Shown here piece by piece: positions 23,515-31,870 of a DNA stretch of 64,000 nt. A program made the position numbers and the translations under genes. Below the pieces are notes generated by a model. The model was given only the letters and a program-made list of their open reading frames with translations. It had not been told where the DNA came from and did not search any database. Position 1 is the first letter of the stretch. Each line of letters starts with the position of its first letter. Location of the stretch: positions 1,958,870-2,022,869 of the forward strand of contig NZ_KV467168.1 in assembly GCF_001663775.1 (NCBI RefSeq), written 5' to 3'. The stretch is from Arthrobacter sp. B6 (GTDB lineage: Bacteria > Actinomycetota > Actinomycetes > Actinomycetales > Micrococcaceae).

Positions 23515-24858
23515 ATGCCCACCCCCAAAGCCCTGCGGCCGTTTGCGCACCGTGAGTACAGGGTCCTTATCGCCGCTCTTGCCATCTCCATTTTCGGATC
23601 CGGAATGTGGGCTGTTGCGATGGTTTACCAGGTCATCCATCTGGGCGGTGGCCCGCTGGAGCTCTCCCTGGTGGCAACTGCCGGCAGCGTGGGCCTGGTG
23701 GCATTTGTACTGGCCGGCGGCATCGCAGCTGACCGGTTCCCGCAGCGCCTCCTGATCATCGCGGTTGAAGGCGCCAACCTTGCCGTCATCGCGGGCATCA
23801 GCGGCCTCTCCATGGCCGGTTGGCTGGAGCTCTGGCATCTCGCCGTCGGCGCCTTTGTCCTTGGTGTCGGCGCAGCATTCTTCTTTCCCGCCTACTCCGC
23901 CATCCTGCCGCGGATCCTGCCCCCGGAGGACCTCCTGGCGGCCAACGGCATGGAAGGGACCATGCGTCCCACCCTCCAGCAGGCGGCCGGGCCCGCGGTC
24001 GCCGGCATCCTGGTGGCCGCGCTCTCGCCTACCCATGCGGTCACCGGCGTCGCCGTCTGCCACGTGATGGCGTTCATCATCCTGAATTTCCTGGGCCGGC
24101 ACGCGCTGGAGGCCCCCGCCAACGGCTCTGAGGCCAGGGGATCACAGGCCAGCAACTCGCAGCACAGCGGCGTGGCCGGCACACGGCGGGCCAAGTCTTC
24201 CTTTTTCCATGACCTCCGCGAAGGGGTCAGCTACACGGTGCGCACGCCGTGGCTGCTCTGGACCCTGCTCTGGGCCTGCATTTCCGTGCTTTTCCTGATC
24301 GGCCCCATCGAAGTGCTGCTCCCGTTTGTGGTCCGCGACCAGCTGGGCGGCGACTCCCGCATGTTCGGTTTCCTGCTCGCCATCATGGGCGTCGGCGGGG
24401 CTGCGGGGTCGCTGGTGACCGCATCGCTGAGGCTGCCCCGGCGGTATCTCACGGTCATGATGGCATCCTGGGGTGTCGGCTCCCTGCCGCTGGCCGCCGT
24501 CGGAATCATGGACAGTTTCTGGGCGCTGGCCGCGGCACTGTTCGTCTTCGGTGCCACCGGCAGCGTGGGCATGGTCATTTGGGGAACGTTGCTCCAGCGG
24601 CGCGTCCCGCCTCATCTGTTGGGCAGGGTCTCCAGCCTTGATTTCTTTGTGTCCCTGGCCCTGATGCCGGTCTCCATGGCCCTGGCCGGACCCGCCGCGG
24701 AGGTGCTGCCCATCTGGCTGATCTTCCTGGTGACCGGCGCCGTCTGCCCCATCGTGGCAGTGATCGCGTCCATCGTGGCAAAGATGCCCCAGGATGAGTT
24801 GACCCACCCCTTGGACAGGGCTCCGGAGATGGAACGCGCGACGGCGGCAGGAGACTGA
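23515..24858 (+). CDS. Major facilitator superfamily exporter
   Basis: A 447-residue MFS protein with about 12 membrane helices. The N-terminal half shows HREYRVLIAALAISIFGSGM, then ADRFPQRLLII (the D-R motif of loop 2-3) and ALSPTHAVTGVAVCHVMAFI. A central charged loop (residues ~195-225) separates the halves. It resembles drug/siderophore-type exporters (EntS-like size and helix pattern). The start is ATG 23515. Substrate unknown; the siderophore operon is far away (44859-50444), so a link to it is only speculative. Confidence 0.87.
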   Translation: MPTPKALRPFAHREYRVLIAALAISIFGSGMWAVAMVYQVIHLGGGPLELSLVATAGSVGLVAFVLAGGIAADRFPQRLLIIAVEGANLAVIAGISGLSMAGWLELWHLAVGAFVLGVGAAFFFPAYSAILPRILPPEDLLAANGMEGTMRPTLQQAAGPAVAGILVAALSPTHAVTGVAVCHVMAFIILNFLGRHALEAPANGSEARGSQASNSQHSGVAGTRRAKSSFFHDLREGVSYTVRTPWLLWTLLWACISVLFLIGPIEVLLPFVVRDQLGGDSRMFGFLLAIMGVGGAAGSLVTASLRLPRRYLTVMMASWGVGSLPLAAVGIMDSFWALAAALFVFGATGSVGMVIWGTLLQRRVPPHLLGRVSSLDFFVSLALMPVSMALAGPAAEVLPIWLIFLVTGAVCPIVAVIASIVAKMPQDELTHPLDRAPEMERATAAGD

Positions 24859-24933
24859 CGCGCCCGGCGTCAGCACTCCTCCCGCCACCTGCTGAGGCCC
24901 GGACAGGGCCGCAGCACTGCGGGCCGGCGGGAG

Positions 24934-27276
24934 TTAGGCCAGGGCGCGCACCACGGGGATGCTGGCCGTCGGCAACCCGCTGGGGAAGACCGTGGGCTCG
25001 GGGACCTGGACGGGCGCCAGCGCCACGCGGACCGCTTCCGCACCCACCCTGAACAACTCGCCCCTGACGTCCACGTCGAGCGGCTCCCCCTCGGACACGG
25101 TGAGGGTGAGGGAACCGGCGTCGAGCTCCACCTGCAGCAGCCGGCCCTGGACCTTGAGGTGGAAGGCCAGGCTTTCCCATTCAGAGGGCAGACGCGGATC
25201 GAAGAACGGTGCGGGCCCTTGGTCGCGGAGGCCTGCGAAGCCGCAGACCAGCGAGCTCCACACCCCGCCGGTGGAGGCGATGTGGACGCCGTCGATCGTG
25301 TTGCCGTGAGTGTCATCCAGGTCGATGAACAAGGCGTTGGTGAAGTGCTCCAGCGCCGCCTTGGGGTAGCCCACTTCTGCGGCCATGATGCCCTGGACGC
25401 ACGCCGACAGGGTGGAATCGCCGGTAGTGATGGGATCGTAGAAATCGAAAGCCCGGCGCTTCTCCTCCGCGCTGAAGTCCTGCCACTGCAGGAACATCGC
25501 CAGGACGGTGTCAGCCTGCTTGAGCACCTGGTGGCGGTAGATCACCAGCGGGTGGAAGTGCAGCAGCAGCGGGTATTTGGACCGGGGCGTGGTCCAGTCC
25601 CAGGGCTCAAGGGTCATGAAGTCGTTGTCCTGGGAATACACCTGCATCCGGTCATCGAACGGAAGCTGCATCCGGTCGGCGGCGGCCGACCACAGCTGGC
25701 GTTCGTCGTCGCTGATCTCAGCATGGGCCAGGGCGGCTGCGGCACGGAGGTTAAAGCGGGCCATCACGTTGGTGTACAGGTTGTCGTTGACCACGGCGGT
25801 GTACTCGTCCGGACCGGTGACCCCGTGGATGTGGAACAGTCCGTCCTTGCCGAAGAAGCCCAGGGAGATCCACATGCGGGCCGTCTCAATCAGCAGTTCG
25901 GCACCCATGCCGTCGCGGAACTGGGCGTCGCCACTGGCCCAGACGTACCGGTTGGTGGCAAACGCGATGGCCGCCGCGATGTGGAACTGCGCGGTGCCTG
26001 CGGCGTAGTAAGCGCTCGCCTCCAGCCCGTTGATGGTGCGCCACGGGAACAGTGCGCCGTCCACGCTCAGCTCCTTGGCGCGGATCCTGGCGATGGGAAG
26101 CATCTCGTGCCGGAACTCCAGGACCCGGCGGGCGCCCTCCGGGTTGGTGTAGGTCAGGTAGGGCAGGAGGTAGACCTCCTGGTCCCAGAAGTAGTGCCCC
26201 TCGTACCCGGAGCCGCTGACTCCCTTGGCCGGGATGCCCGCGACGTCGGCACGCGCTGTTGCCTGTGCCAGCTGGAACAGGTTCCAGCGGATGGCCTGCT
26301 GAAGCTCCGGCTGGCCTCCCACCATGATGTCCGACGTGGCCCAGTAGCCGCGGTAGTGCTCGCGGCTTTCCGCGAAGATCTCCTCCACGGAGCGCAGCCC
26401 CTCTTCGGCCGCCTCCGCCGCGTCGCAGCCGGAGTCCTGGACGCCCGGCCCCGCTGCGTAACTGATGCTCTTCTCAAGGCGGAACGGCTCACCGGCACCG
26501 ACGGCCAGGACGTACCGGACGCTGCTGTCGTCCTGGTCCACCAGGGTGTCGAACGGCTGGTGGCCGGCGGAGGTCCAGTGGTCAACGGCGATCCCGACAC
26601 GCTGCTTGGATTCCGCAGCCTCCCACGACAGGCGGAGCGACCCGTCGCCGCCGTCGAGCCGCAACGGCAGCAGGACGCGGCCGGCGTGGCGGCCGGCCCG
26701 CCGCGGGTCGTGTTCCGAGTGGTCCTCCACAGGCTGGTCCTGCCGGTTGATGACGGAGGACGTGACGTCGACGGATACGTCCCGGTCCGCTGATACCTCC
26801 AGGGAGATGCCCAGGCTGCCGCGGGACTCGAAGCCCACGGCCCGGCGTTCGGTGGTGGTGACCGTGGCGCCTGAGCGGCACAGCCACGTGATGCGGCATT
26901 CGTAGACACCCGTGGAGAAGTCCACCGAGCGGCGGTACTCCTGCACCGCGGACTCGGCGAGGCTGAGCATCTCGCCGTCGATGATCACCGTGAAGTTGTT
27001 GGCATCGGGGATGTAGATGATCCGCTGCCCGGTCCGGGCGAAGCCGAAGGCGTTCTCCGCATGCTTGATGTCCCAGATTTCGTGCAGCCCGTTGATGAAG
27101 CTGCCCGGCAGGTCGGCGTCAGCAGCTGCCCAATGGGCGCCGCGGATGCCGAGATGCCCGTTGCCCAGCGCGAAAAGGGTCTCCAGGGTGCCCGCATTGC
27201 CCGGCTCGTGGCGAGTCTCCACAAGCTGCCAGGGGGTGTTGGGGAACCGTTCGCGGTCCGCGGTGATTAGAGCCAT
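24934..27276 (-). CDS. Glycoside hydrolase family 65 disaccharide phosphorylase
   Basis: A 780-residue GH65 enzyme. An N-terminal beta-sandwich (residues ~10-270) is followed by an (alpha/alpha)6 barrel with SGSGYEGHYFWDQEVYLLPY. The catalytic glutamate is E491 in GVTGPDEYTAVVNDNL, and KQADTVLAMFL is conserved. GH65 phosphorylases split maltose, trehalose, kojibiose or nigerose with phosphate, giving beta-glucose-1-phosphate. The start is ATG 27276 after AAAGGA. The adjacent beta-phosphoglucomutase gene (27470-28201), read just before it, would convert the product to glucose-6-phosphate. Which disaccharide is used cannot be read from the sequence. Confidence 0.9.
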   Translation of the reverse strand: MALITADRERFPNTPWQLVETRHEPGNAGTLETLFALGNGHLGIRGAHWAAADADLPGSFINGLHEIWDIKHAENAFGFARTGQRIIYIPDANNFTVIIDGEMLSLAESAVQEYRRSVDFSTGVYECRITWLCRSGATVTTTERRAVGFESRGSLGISLEVSADRDVSVDVTSSVINRQDQPVEDHSEHDPRRAGRHAGRVLLPLRLDGGDGSLRLSWEAAESKQRVGIAVDHWTSAGHQPFDTLVDQDDSSVRYVLAVGAGEPFRLEKSISYAAGPGVQDSGCDAAEAAEEGLRSVEEIFAESREHYRGYWATSDIMVGGQPELQQAIRWNLFQLAQATARADVAGIPAKGVSGSGYEGHYFWDQEVYLLPYLTYTNPEGARRVLEFRHEMLPIARIRAKELSVDGALFPWRTINGLEASAYYAAGTAQFHIAAAIAFATNRYVWASGDAQFRDGMGAELLIETARMWISLGFFGKDGLFHIHGVTGPDEYTAVVNDNLYTNVMARFNLRAAAALAHAEISDDERQLWSAAADRMQLPFDDRMQVYSQDNDFMTLEPWDWTTPRSKYPLLLHFHPLVIYRHQVLKQADTVLAMFLQWQDFSAEEKRRAFDFYDPITTGDSTLSACVQGIMAAEVGYPKAALEHFTNALFIDLDDTHGNTIDGVHIASTGGVWSSLVCGFAGLRDQGPAPFFDPRLPSEWESLAFHLKVQGRLLQVELDAGSLTLTVSEGEPLDVDVRGELFRVGAEAVRVALAPVQVPEPTVFPSGLPTASIPVVRALA

Positions 27277-27469
27277 GGTGTTGGGGTCCTTTTGGCGTTG
27301 TGCTGTGCAGCCGGGCTCATCCGGCTTGGGGCGCTGTGTGCATGCCCGGGGCGGGCACGCTACGTGGTGTCTGGTTGGGCGGCTCGTCCTGGGGGGCGGG
27401 GACGCCGCGGATAGGGGTTGCAGGCTGTCGGGGAACAGCCTGGGCTGAGTACTATCAGGGTTCAGCGGG

Positions 27470-28201
27470 CTAGAGGAGTTCCTCCAGGTCGCCCACCACC
27501 ATGGTGGCCCCGGCGTCCAAAAGGGTCTGCCGGCCTGCGCCGCGGTCCACACCGATCACGGAGTGGAACGAGCCGGCGTGGCCCGCCTGCACCCCGGACA
27601 CGGCGTCCTCCACCACGACGCATTCCTCGCTGGGAAGTTCCAACAGCCGGGCGGCGTAGTCGTAGGTGGCGGGGCTGGGCTTGCCGGGCAGTCCCTCCGC
27701 GGCGGCCACCACGCCGTCCACCACCACAGGGAAGCGGTCGCTCAGGCCGGCCGCTTTGAGTACCGCCGGTGCGTTCCGGGAGGAGGAGACGACGGCGACC
27801 TTCAGTCCCTGCGCGAGCGCGGCTTCGACAAAACGCACCGAACCCTCGAACGGCTCCACGCCGGCACTGACAATGTCGTTGAAGATCCGGTTCTTGCGGT
27901 TGCCGAGTCCCTGAACTGTGGTGTGTGCGGGATCGTCGTCCGTGGGCCCCTCGGAGAGCACGATGCCCCGGGATGCCAGGAAGTCCCGGACGCCGTCGAA
28001 CCGCGGCTTGCCGTCGATGTGGTCGAAGTAGTCGCTCTCCCGGTAGCCGGGTACCTGCGGCTGGGACGCCAGGTAGCCTTCGAAGAGTTCCTGCCAGGCC
28101 TGTTCGTGGACAGTCGCCGTGGGGGTCAGCACCCCGTCCAGGTCAAAGAGAATGGCGGAGGCGCCGGTCCAGCTCTTGGTTTGGGTCAGTAGATCAGTCA
28201 T
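27470..28201 (-). CDS. pgmB: Beta-phosphoglucomutase-family HAD protein
   Basis: A 243-residue HAD-superfamily enzyme. The nucleophile/acid pair is D20/D22 in AILFDLDGVLTPTATVHEQA; a small helical cap (residues ~35-110) and KPSPATYDYA plus EDAVSGVQAGHAG follow. Beta-phosphoglucomutase interconverts beta-glucose-1-phosphate and glucose-6-phosphate. It precedes the GH65 phosphorylase on the same strand with a 193-nt gap, the classic pairing. The start is ATG 28201 with AAAGGA about 12 nt away. A candidate promoter and a LacI-type operator lie upstream. Confidence 0.88.
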   Translation of the reverse strand: MTDLLTQTKSWTGASAILFDLDGVLTPTATVHEQAWQELFEGYLASQPQVPGYRESDYFDHIDGKPRFDGVRDFLASRGIVLSEGPTDDDPAHTTVQGLGNRKNRIFNDIVSAGVEPFEGSVRFVEAALAQGLKVAVVSSSRNAPAVLKAAGLSDRFPVVVDGVVAAAEGLPGKPSPATYDYAARLLELPSEECVVVEDAVSGVQAGHAGSFHSVIGVDRGAGRQTLLDAGATMVVGDLEELL

Positions 28202-28374
28202 GCGCGGTGCGGTGTCCTTTCAGACGGCGGGCAGGCCCGGCGGGCGCGTTGCCTGGAAGCCGGTGCGTGGAGAGGGGGCGGCGACGATGTCCGCTGTGAT
28301 CAGCAAGCGCGGCGCGGTGGCGTGGGCGGGAATGCCACGGCTGCCCGGCGGGGCGCTGGTGAATACCTTCTTAC

Positions 28375-28403
28375 ATCATGGGCGTCCCGCCGTCCCCTGA
28401 CAA
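28375..28403 (-). promoter_or_regulatory. Candidate sigma-70 promoter for pgmB-GH65
   Basis: Read on the minus strand: TTGTCA (28403-28398), a 17-nt spacer, CATGAT (28380-28375). The spacing and both boxes fit a housekeeping promoter. It would give a leader of about 165 nt before the pgmB start. Confidence 0.5.
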
Positions 28404-28538
28404 ACCGGCGGGCTACCCGAAGCGCAGGCCGACAATTGGCGGGCAGCTGCCCTTTGCATGCAGGTACGTTGAACAGGTGCATGCCGCAGATCTCCTTACC
28501 CCCCAGTTCCAGGGCCGGTAGACTCGGCCGAAGTTGAG

Positions 28539-28552
28539 TGTAAGCGCTTACA
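28539..28552. promoter_or_regulatory. LacI-family operator-like palindrome TGTAAGCGCTTACA
   Basis: A perfect 14-bp palindrome with the central CG typical of LacI/GalR/MalR-type operators. It lies about 340 nt before the pgmB start and about 140 nt upstream of the candidate promoter. It could instead serve a transcript start nearer to it. No LacI gene is adjacent, so the regulator is elsewhere. Confidence 0.6.
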
Positions 28553-28654
28553 AATTTAGCGCGCAACTGTTTTTTCTCCGCGCCCGAGTGTGACGCGATT
28601 CTCAGCCCCAGGCAGGCTCACCGGAGCATGGACCACCCGGAAACGTTCACGGCA

Positions 28655-29272
28655 TCATCGAAGGACGTAGTGGCGCAGGAAGGCGCTGACATCCACCATC
28701 TCTGCCTTGCACATGGCATGGCCCATGCCGGGGTAGGTCCTGGCCGTGAGCCGGGTATTGGCGTTCAGCCATTCCTCGGTGTGGGCGATGGCGTCGTCGT
28801 TAATCACGAGGTCCGCCTTGTCCCTCCCCCAGAAGAACGGCGGCGGGGTCTCGAAGGAGTCGGTCAGCGCCAGGAGCTCATTGTCCAACACAAAGCCGGA
28901 CAGCCCCACCACGGCTTCATAGCTCTTGGGATGGAGCCGGAGCAGGGTACTGGCCATGGCCATGCCCTGCGAATACCCCATCAGGCTCACACTGCGGTGC
29001 GGGGCCCTGACCGAGTTGATCCAGTCATGGACCGTGCCGGTGGTGCTGATGACGTCGGCAAAGTCGTTGGCGAGGAAGTAGTCCAGGAGGAACCACCCGT
29101 AGTGGTCTCCGATAATCATGGGCGCCCGCAGGGCCGCACAAGTGAATTCTGACGGCAGATAGTCAAACAGCCGCACCATCCGGGATTCGTCGGTACCGTA
29201 GCCGTGCATCATCACCAGCAGGGGGGAGCCTGCCCGTTCATTTTCGGGCTTCGACCACACAACTGTTTCCAT
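28655..29272 (-). CDS. Alpha/beta-hydrolase (esterase/phospholipase type)
   Basis: A 205-residue alpha/beta hydrolase of the carboxylesterase/phospholipase (YpfH/EstB) type. Oxyanion region: LLVMMHGYGTDESRM. The nucleophile elbow is GYSQGMAM and the catalytic histidine is in YPGMGHAM; the acid is likely the Asp of the DKADLVIND region. The start is ATG 29272. There is no signal peptide, so it is cytoplasmic. The substrate is unknown. It stands alone, convergent to nothing close. Confidence 0.85.
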   Translation of the reverse strand: METVVWSKPENERAGSPLLVMMHGYGTDESRMVRLFDYLPSEFTCAALRAPMIIGDHYGWFLLDYFLANDFADVISTTGTVHDWINSVRAPHRSVSLMGYSQGMAMASTLLRLHPKSYEAVVGLSGFVLDNELLALTDSFETPPPFFWGRDKADLVINDDAIAHTEEWLNANTRLTARTYPGMGHAMCKAEMVDVSAFLRHYVLR

Positions 29273-29391
29273 CGGATCAGCCTAACCAGCAGGTGGACGC
29301 AGTGGCGCGGTGGCGTTCGGTTACGATTGCGCCGCACCCTGGCCGGGTCGTTGAATCAGCCCTGACAGCGCTGTAGCCTGACGCTAGACAG

Positions 29392-29403
29392 ACAGCATGC
29401 TTA
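29392..29403. promoter_or_regulatory. TAAG-N4-CTTA-like motif upstream of DUF6458 gene
   Basis: ACAGCATGCTTA (right half perfect, left half degenerate) lies about 83 nt before the DUF6458 start, with GCATGC at its centre. It is the weakest member of the set at 2741, 4547, 12469 and 22871. Confidence 0.3.
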
Positions 29404-29485
29404 GCAAACAGGCTTGACAAACATAAACGCGTCCGACAGATCCAAAAGTACCGCCCACAAAACCGCGGACAATAAGGAGCAAGTC

Positions 29486-29743
29486 ATGAGAATCGGTTCC
29501 TCCATCTTCCTCATCGCCATCGGCGCCATCCTCGCCTGGGCAGTCGCCCCGGGCCTGATCCCGGCCGTCGACCAGGTGCTGATCGGGTACATCCTGATGG
29601 CGGTGGGCGTCATTGGCCTCATCGCATCGCTGATCCTGGCCTCGCCCGGACGCAGCCGGAGGGTCAGCGAAACCCGCTCGGTGGTTGACCCCAACACCGG
29701 AGAGCGCATCACCCGCAATGAAAGCCGCGACGGCAACCTGTAA
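29486..29743 (+). CDS. DUF6458-type small membrane protein
   Basis: An 85-residue protein with two membrane helices: GSSIFLIAIGAILAWAV and VLIGYILMAVGVIGLIASLI. A basic loop (SPGRSRRVSETRSV) and a polar tail (NTGERITRNESRD) follow. The start is ATG 29486 with AATAAGGAGCAAG. This matches the small DUF6458 family common in actinobacteria, with no assigned function. An upstream ATG in frame (29414) has no ribosome site. Confidence 0.82.
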   Translation: MRIGSSIFLIAIGAILAWAVAPGLIPAVDQVLIGYILMAVGVIGLIASLILASPGRSRRVSETRSVVDPNTGERITRNESRDGNL

Positions 29744-29778
29744 CCGCCGGACGGAAAGCACCCCATCATGAACCCAAC

Positions 29779-29814
29779 AAGCCGGGTCGGACCACAACGG
29801 TCCGGCCCGGCTTT
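29779..29814 (+). terminator. Rho-independent terminator after DUF6458
   Basis: AAGCCGGGTCGGACC at 29779-29793 pairs with GGTCCGGCCCGGCTT at 29800-29814 (one G-U pair), leaving a 6-nt loop, and is followed by TCGTTTC. It ends the DUF6458 transcript just before the 63-nt palindrome at 29844. Confidence 0.75.
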
Positions 29815-29843
29815 CGTTTCCCTGCACGCTCGCCCCTCCTGAT

Positions 29844-29906
29844 GAGTTTTTGTCCAGATCCGGCGACTTCCGGGCCGCTCAGCTCACCCGAAGTGGACAA
29901 AAACTC
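29844..29906. repeat. 63-nt palindromic element, copy 1
   Basis: It begins GAGTTTTTGTCCA and ends TGGACAAAAACTC, exactly 63 nt. The inner halves (ATCCGGCGACTT and ACCCGAAG) pair only partly; the centre is unrelated to the other copies. It lies between the DUF6458 terminator and the fruR promoter. Confidence 0.92.
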
Positions 29907-29934
29907 CTCACCCTTTGTTTCGTGTGGGTTTCCA

Positions 29935-29964
29935 TTGACAAACCAACACAAACAAAGATAAAGT
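29935..29964 (+). promoter_or_regulatory. Candidate promoter and operator region of fruR
   Basis: TTGACA (29935-29940), an 18-nt spacer, TAAAGT (29959-29964), then a 70-nt leader to the GTG of fruR. The spacer is an A/C-rich run of ACAAAC and ACAAAG repeats, which may be DeoR-type regulator sites overlapping the promoter. Autoregulation by the encoded repressor would fit but is inference. Confidence 0.55.
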
Positions 29965-30033
29965 CAAGTAACTCAACATCATGTGATGCCAGTCACTCGA
30001 TAATCCCGCAGGACTTTACGCAACGGAGGGTAT

Positions 30034-30837
30034 GTGTTCGCCGAGGAGCGCCAGCAGAAGATTGCCGAGCTTGTTGCCGGCAGCGGCCGGGTCAGTGTGA
30101 CCCTGCTGGCTGAGCGCTTCCGCATCACCACCGAAACCGTCCGGCGCGACCTCGCCACCCTGGAAACTGCCGGGACCGTCCGCCGGGTCCACGGCGGTGC
30201 CGTAGCGGCCGACCGGTTCAGCACCACCGAAGAAAGCATCAACGCGCGGGCAATCCAGCGCCCCGACCAGAAGAGGCGGATTGCCGAAGCTGCCATGGCG
30301 CTGGTTCCCCAAACCTCCTCCGGGAGCATCCTGATCGACGCCGGTTCCACCACCGAAGTCCTGGCCGACCTCCTCTCCCGGCGCACCGCCGTCGAGTCTT
30401 CCGCCGCCGATGCGGACGCAGACCTCGTGGTGATAACCCACGCGGTGCCCATCGCCGCCAGGCTCTCCAGCACACCCGGAATCGCATTGCAGATCCTGGG
30501 CGGGCGGGTGCGTGGCCTTACCCAGGCCGCGGTGGGGCAGGCAACAGTGGATGCTGCCCACCGGCTCCGCCCGGACGTCGCCTTCATCGGCACCAACGGC
30601 ATCCACCCCAGCTTTGGCCTCAGCACTCCCGATCCCGAAGAAGCCGCCGTCAAGGCAGCCTTCGTCCATTCGGCCCGTCGCATCGTTGTGCTGGCCGATT
30701 CCTCCAAGCTGGATACAGAAACCCTGGTCCAGTTCGCCTCCCTGAAAGATCTGGATACCTTGATTACAGACAGCGAGCCCGGCCCGGAACTGGCAGCAGC
30801 CCTGACAGAGGCCGGCGTTGACGTGGTGGTCGCATGA
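30034..30837 (+). CDS. fruR: DeoR/GlpR-family regulator, probable fructose-operon repressor
   Basis: A 267-residue DeoR-type regulator. The N-terminal winged helix-turn-helix is clear (ERQQKIAELVAGSGRVSVTL, then AERFRITTETVRRDLATLE). The effector domain has ILIDAGSTTEVLADLL and VAFIGTNGIHPSFGLSTPDP. The GTG start at 30034 has a GGAGG site close by; an ATG in another frame at 30032 reads no protein. The stop overlaps the fruK start (ATGA). It probably senses fructose-1-phosphate and controls fruK-fruA, by analogy with other FruR genes in this order. The name rests on context. Confidence 0.87.
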   Translation: MFAEERQQKIAELVAGSGRVSVTLLAERFRITTETVRRDLATLETAGTVRRVHGGAVAADRFSTTEESINARAIQRPDQKRRIAEAAMALVPQTSSGSILIDAGSTTEVLADLLSRRTAVESSAADADADLVVITHAVPIAARLSSTPGIALQILGGRVRGLTQAAVGQATVDAAHRLRPDVAFIGTNGIHPSFGLSTPDPEEAAVKAAFVHSARRIVVLADSSKLDTETLVQFASLKDLDTLITDSEPGPELAAALTEAGVDVVVA

Positions 30838-31868
30838 TTGTCACCTTCACGGCCAACCCCAGCCTGGACCGCACGGTGGCCCTGCCCGGCCCCCTGGAAC
30901 GCGGCGAAGTTCAGCGTGCCGTCTCGGTCAGCCAGGAGTCCGGCGGCAAGGGCGTCAACGTGTCCCGGGCGCTGGTCGCCTCAGGCCTGCAGACTGTCGC
31001 GGTACTTCCCGGCGGCGACAGCGATCCCGTCCTTGCTGGCCTGCACCACGACGGCGTTCCGTTCGCAGCCCTGCCCATCGAAGAGCCGCTGCGCACCAAC
31101 GTGGCCCTCACCGAACCCGGCGGCGTGACCACCAAGATCAACGAGCCCGGGCCGATGCTGAGCGCAGAGGAACAGGAAGCCCTGATCGTGCTGCTCCTGG
31201 AGCGCGCCCGCGGCGCAAGCTGGGTGGTCCTGGCAGGTTCCCTCCCGCCGGGTTTCCCGGCCGACTTCTACGCCACCGTTACCCGGAGGCTGCGTGCAGG
31301 CAATGGTGCCGCAGCCGAGGGCGGCGCACAGCAGGCTGCACCGCTCATCGCCGTCGACTCCTCCGGCGGGCCGCTGGCGGCCGCCGTCTCCGGCCCTTCG
31401 CCGGACGGCACGATGCAGAACAGTGTGTCCGGGAAACCGGACCTCCTCAAACCCAACGCCGAGGAACTGGCGGAACTGGCTGCAGCAGCCGGCTTCGCCA
31501 CGGCGTCAACCGCAGACGAACTTGAAGCGGATCCGGCGGCTGCCGCAGCAGCCGCCGCCGCCGTCGTGCGTTCCGGTGTGGGTGCTGTGCTGGCAACTCT
31601 CGGATCCAAGGGAGCTGTCCTGGTAACGGCCGACGGCGCGTGGCTGGCCACGCATCCGCCGGTCGCCGCGGTCAGTACGGTCGGCGCGGGCGATTCGTCG
31701 CTGGCTGGCTATCTGCTCGCCCACGGCCAGGGCGCCGCCCCGGCCGATTGCCTCCGTCAGGCGGTGGCACACGGTGCCGCCGCCGCCTCCCTGCCGGGTT
31801 CCACTGTCCCGGCAGTCCACCAAACCACCCCGGATGCCGTAACCATCACGGCCCTTCGAAAGGATTGA
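30834..31868 (+). CDS. fruK: 1-phosphofructokinase (PfkB family)
   Basis: A 344-residue PfkB kinase. Signatures: TANPSLDRTV, SGGKGVNVSRALVASGLQT, PNAEELAELA (with the Asn/Glu), and the catalytic TVGAGDSSLAGYLLAHG. It phosphorylates fructose-1-phosphate to fructose-1,6-bisphosphate, joining fructose uptake to glycolysis. The start is ATG 30834, overlapping the fruR stop. An alanine-rich loop (residues ~225-245, EADPAAAAAAAAAVVRSG) is longer than usual. It is followed 3 nt later by fruA. Confidence 0.92.
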   Translation: MIVTFTANPSLDRTVALPGPLERGEVQRAVSVSQESGGKGVNVSRALVASGLQTVAVLPGGDSDPVLAGLHHDGVPFAALPIEEPLRTNVALTEPGGVTTKINEPGPMLSAEEQEALIVLLLERARGASWVVLAGSLPPGFPADFYATVTRRLRAGNGAAAEGGAQQAAPLIAVDSSGGPLAAAVSGPSPDGTMQNSVSGKPDLLKPNAEELAELAAAAGFATASTADELEADPAAAAAAAAAVVRSGVGAVLATLGSKGAVLVTADGAWLATHPPVAAVSTVGAGDSSLAGYLLAHGQGAAPADCLRQAVAHGAAAASLPGSTVPAVHQTTPDAVTITALRKD

Positions 31869-31870
31869 CA

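Larger units (their letters stand above)
28202..28654. other. Non-coding gap upstream of the GH65 operon
   Basis: A 453-nt gap between pgmB and the esterase, both on the minus strand. It contains a candidate minus-strand promoter (28375-28403) and a perfect LacI-type palindrome (28539-28552). A 267-nt open frame inside (28300-28566) has no ribosome site and no family likeness. I see no other gene. Confidence 0.7.

Noticed and set aside
25159..26793. 544-codon plus-strand frame
   Set aside because: Antisense to the GH65 gene with its catalytic E491. No family match in the antisense translation.
28300..28566. 88-codon minus-strand frame upstream of pgmB
   Set aside because: No ribosome site, Arg/Pro-rich composition, and it spans the LacI palindrome and the candidate promoter.
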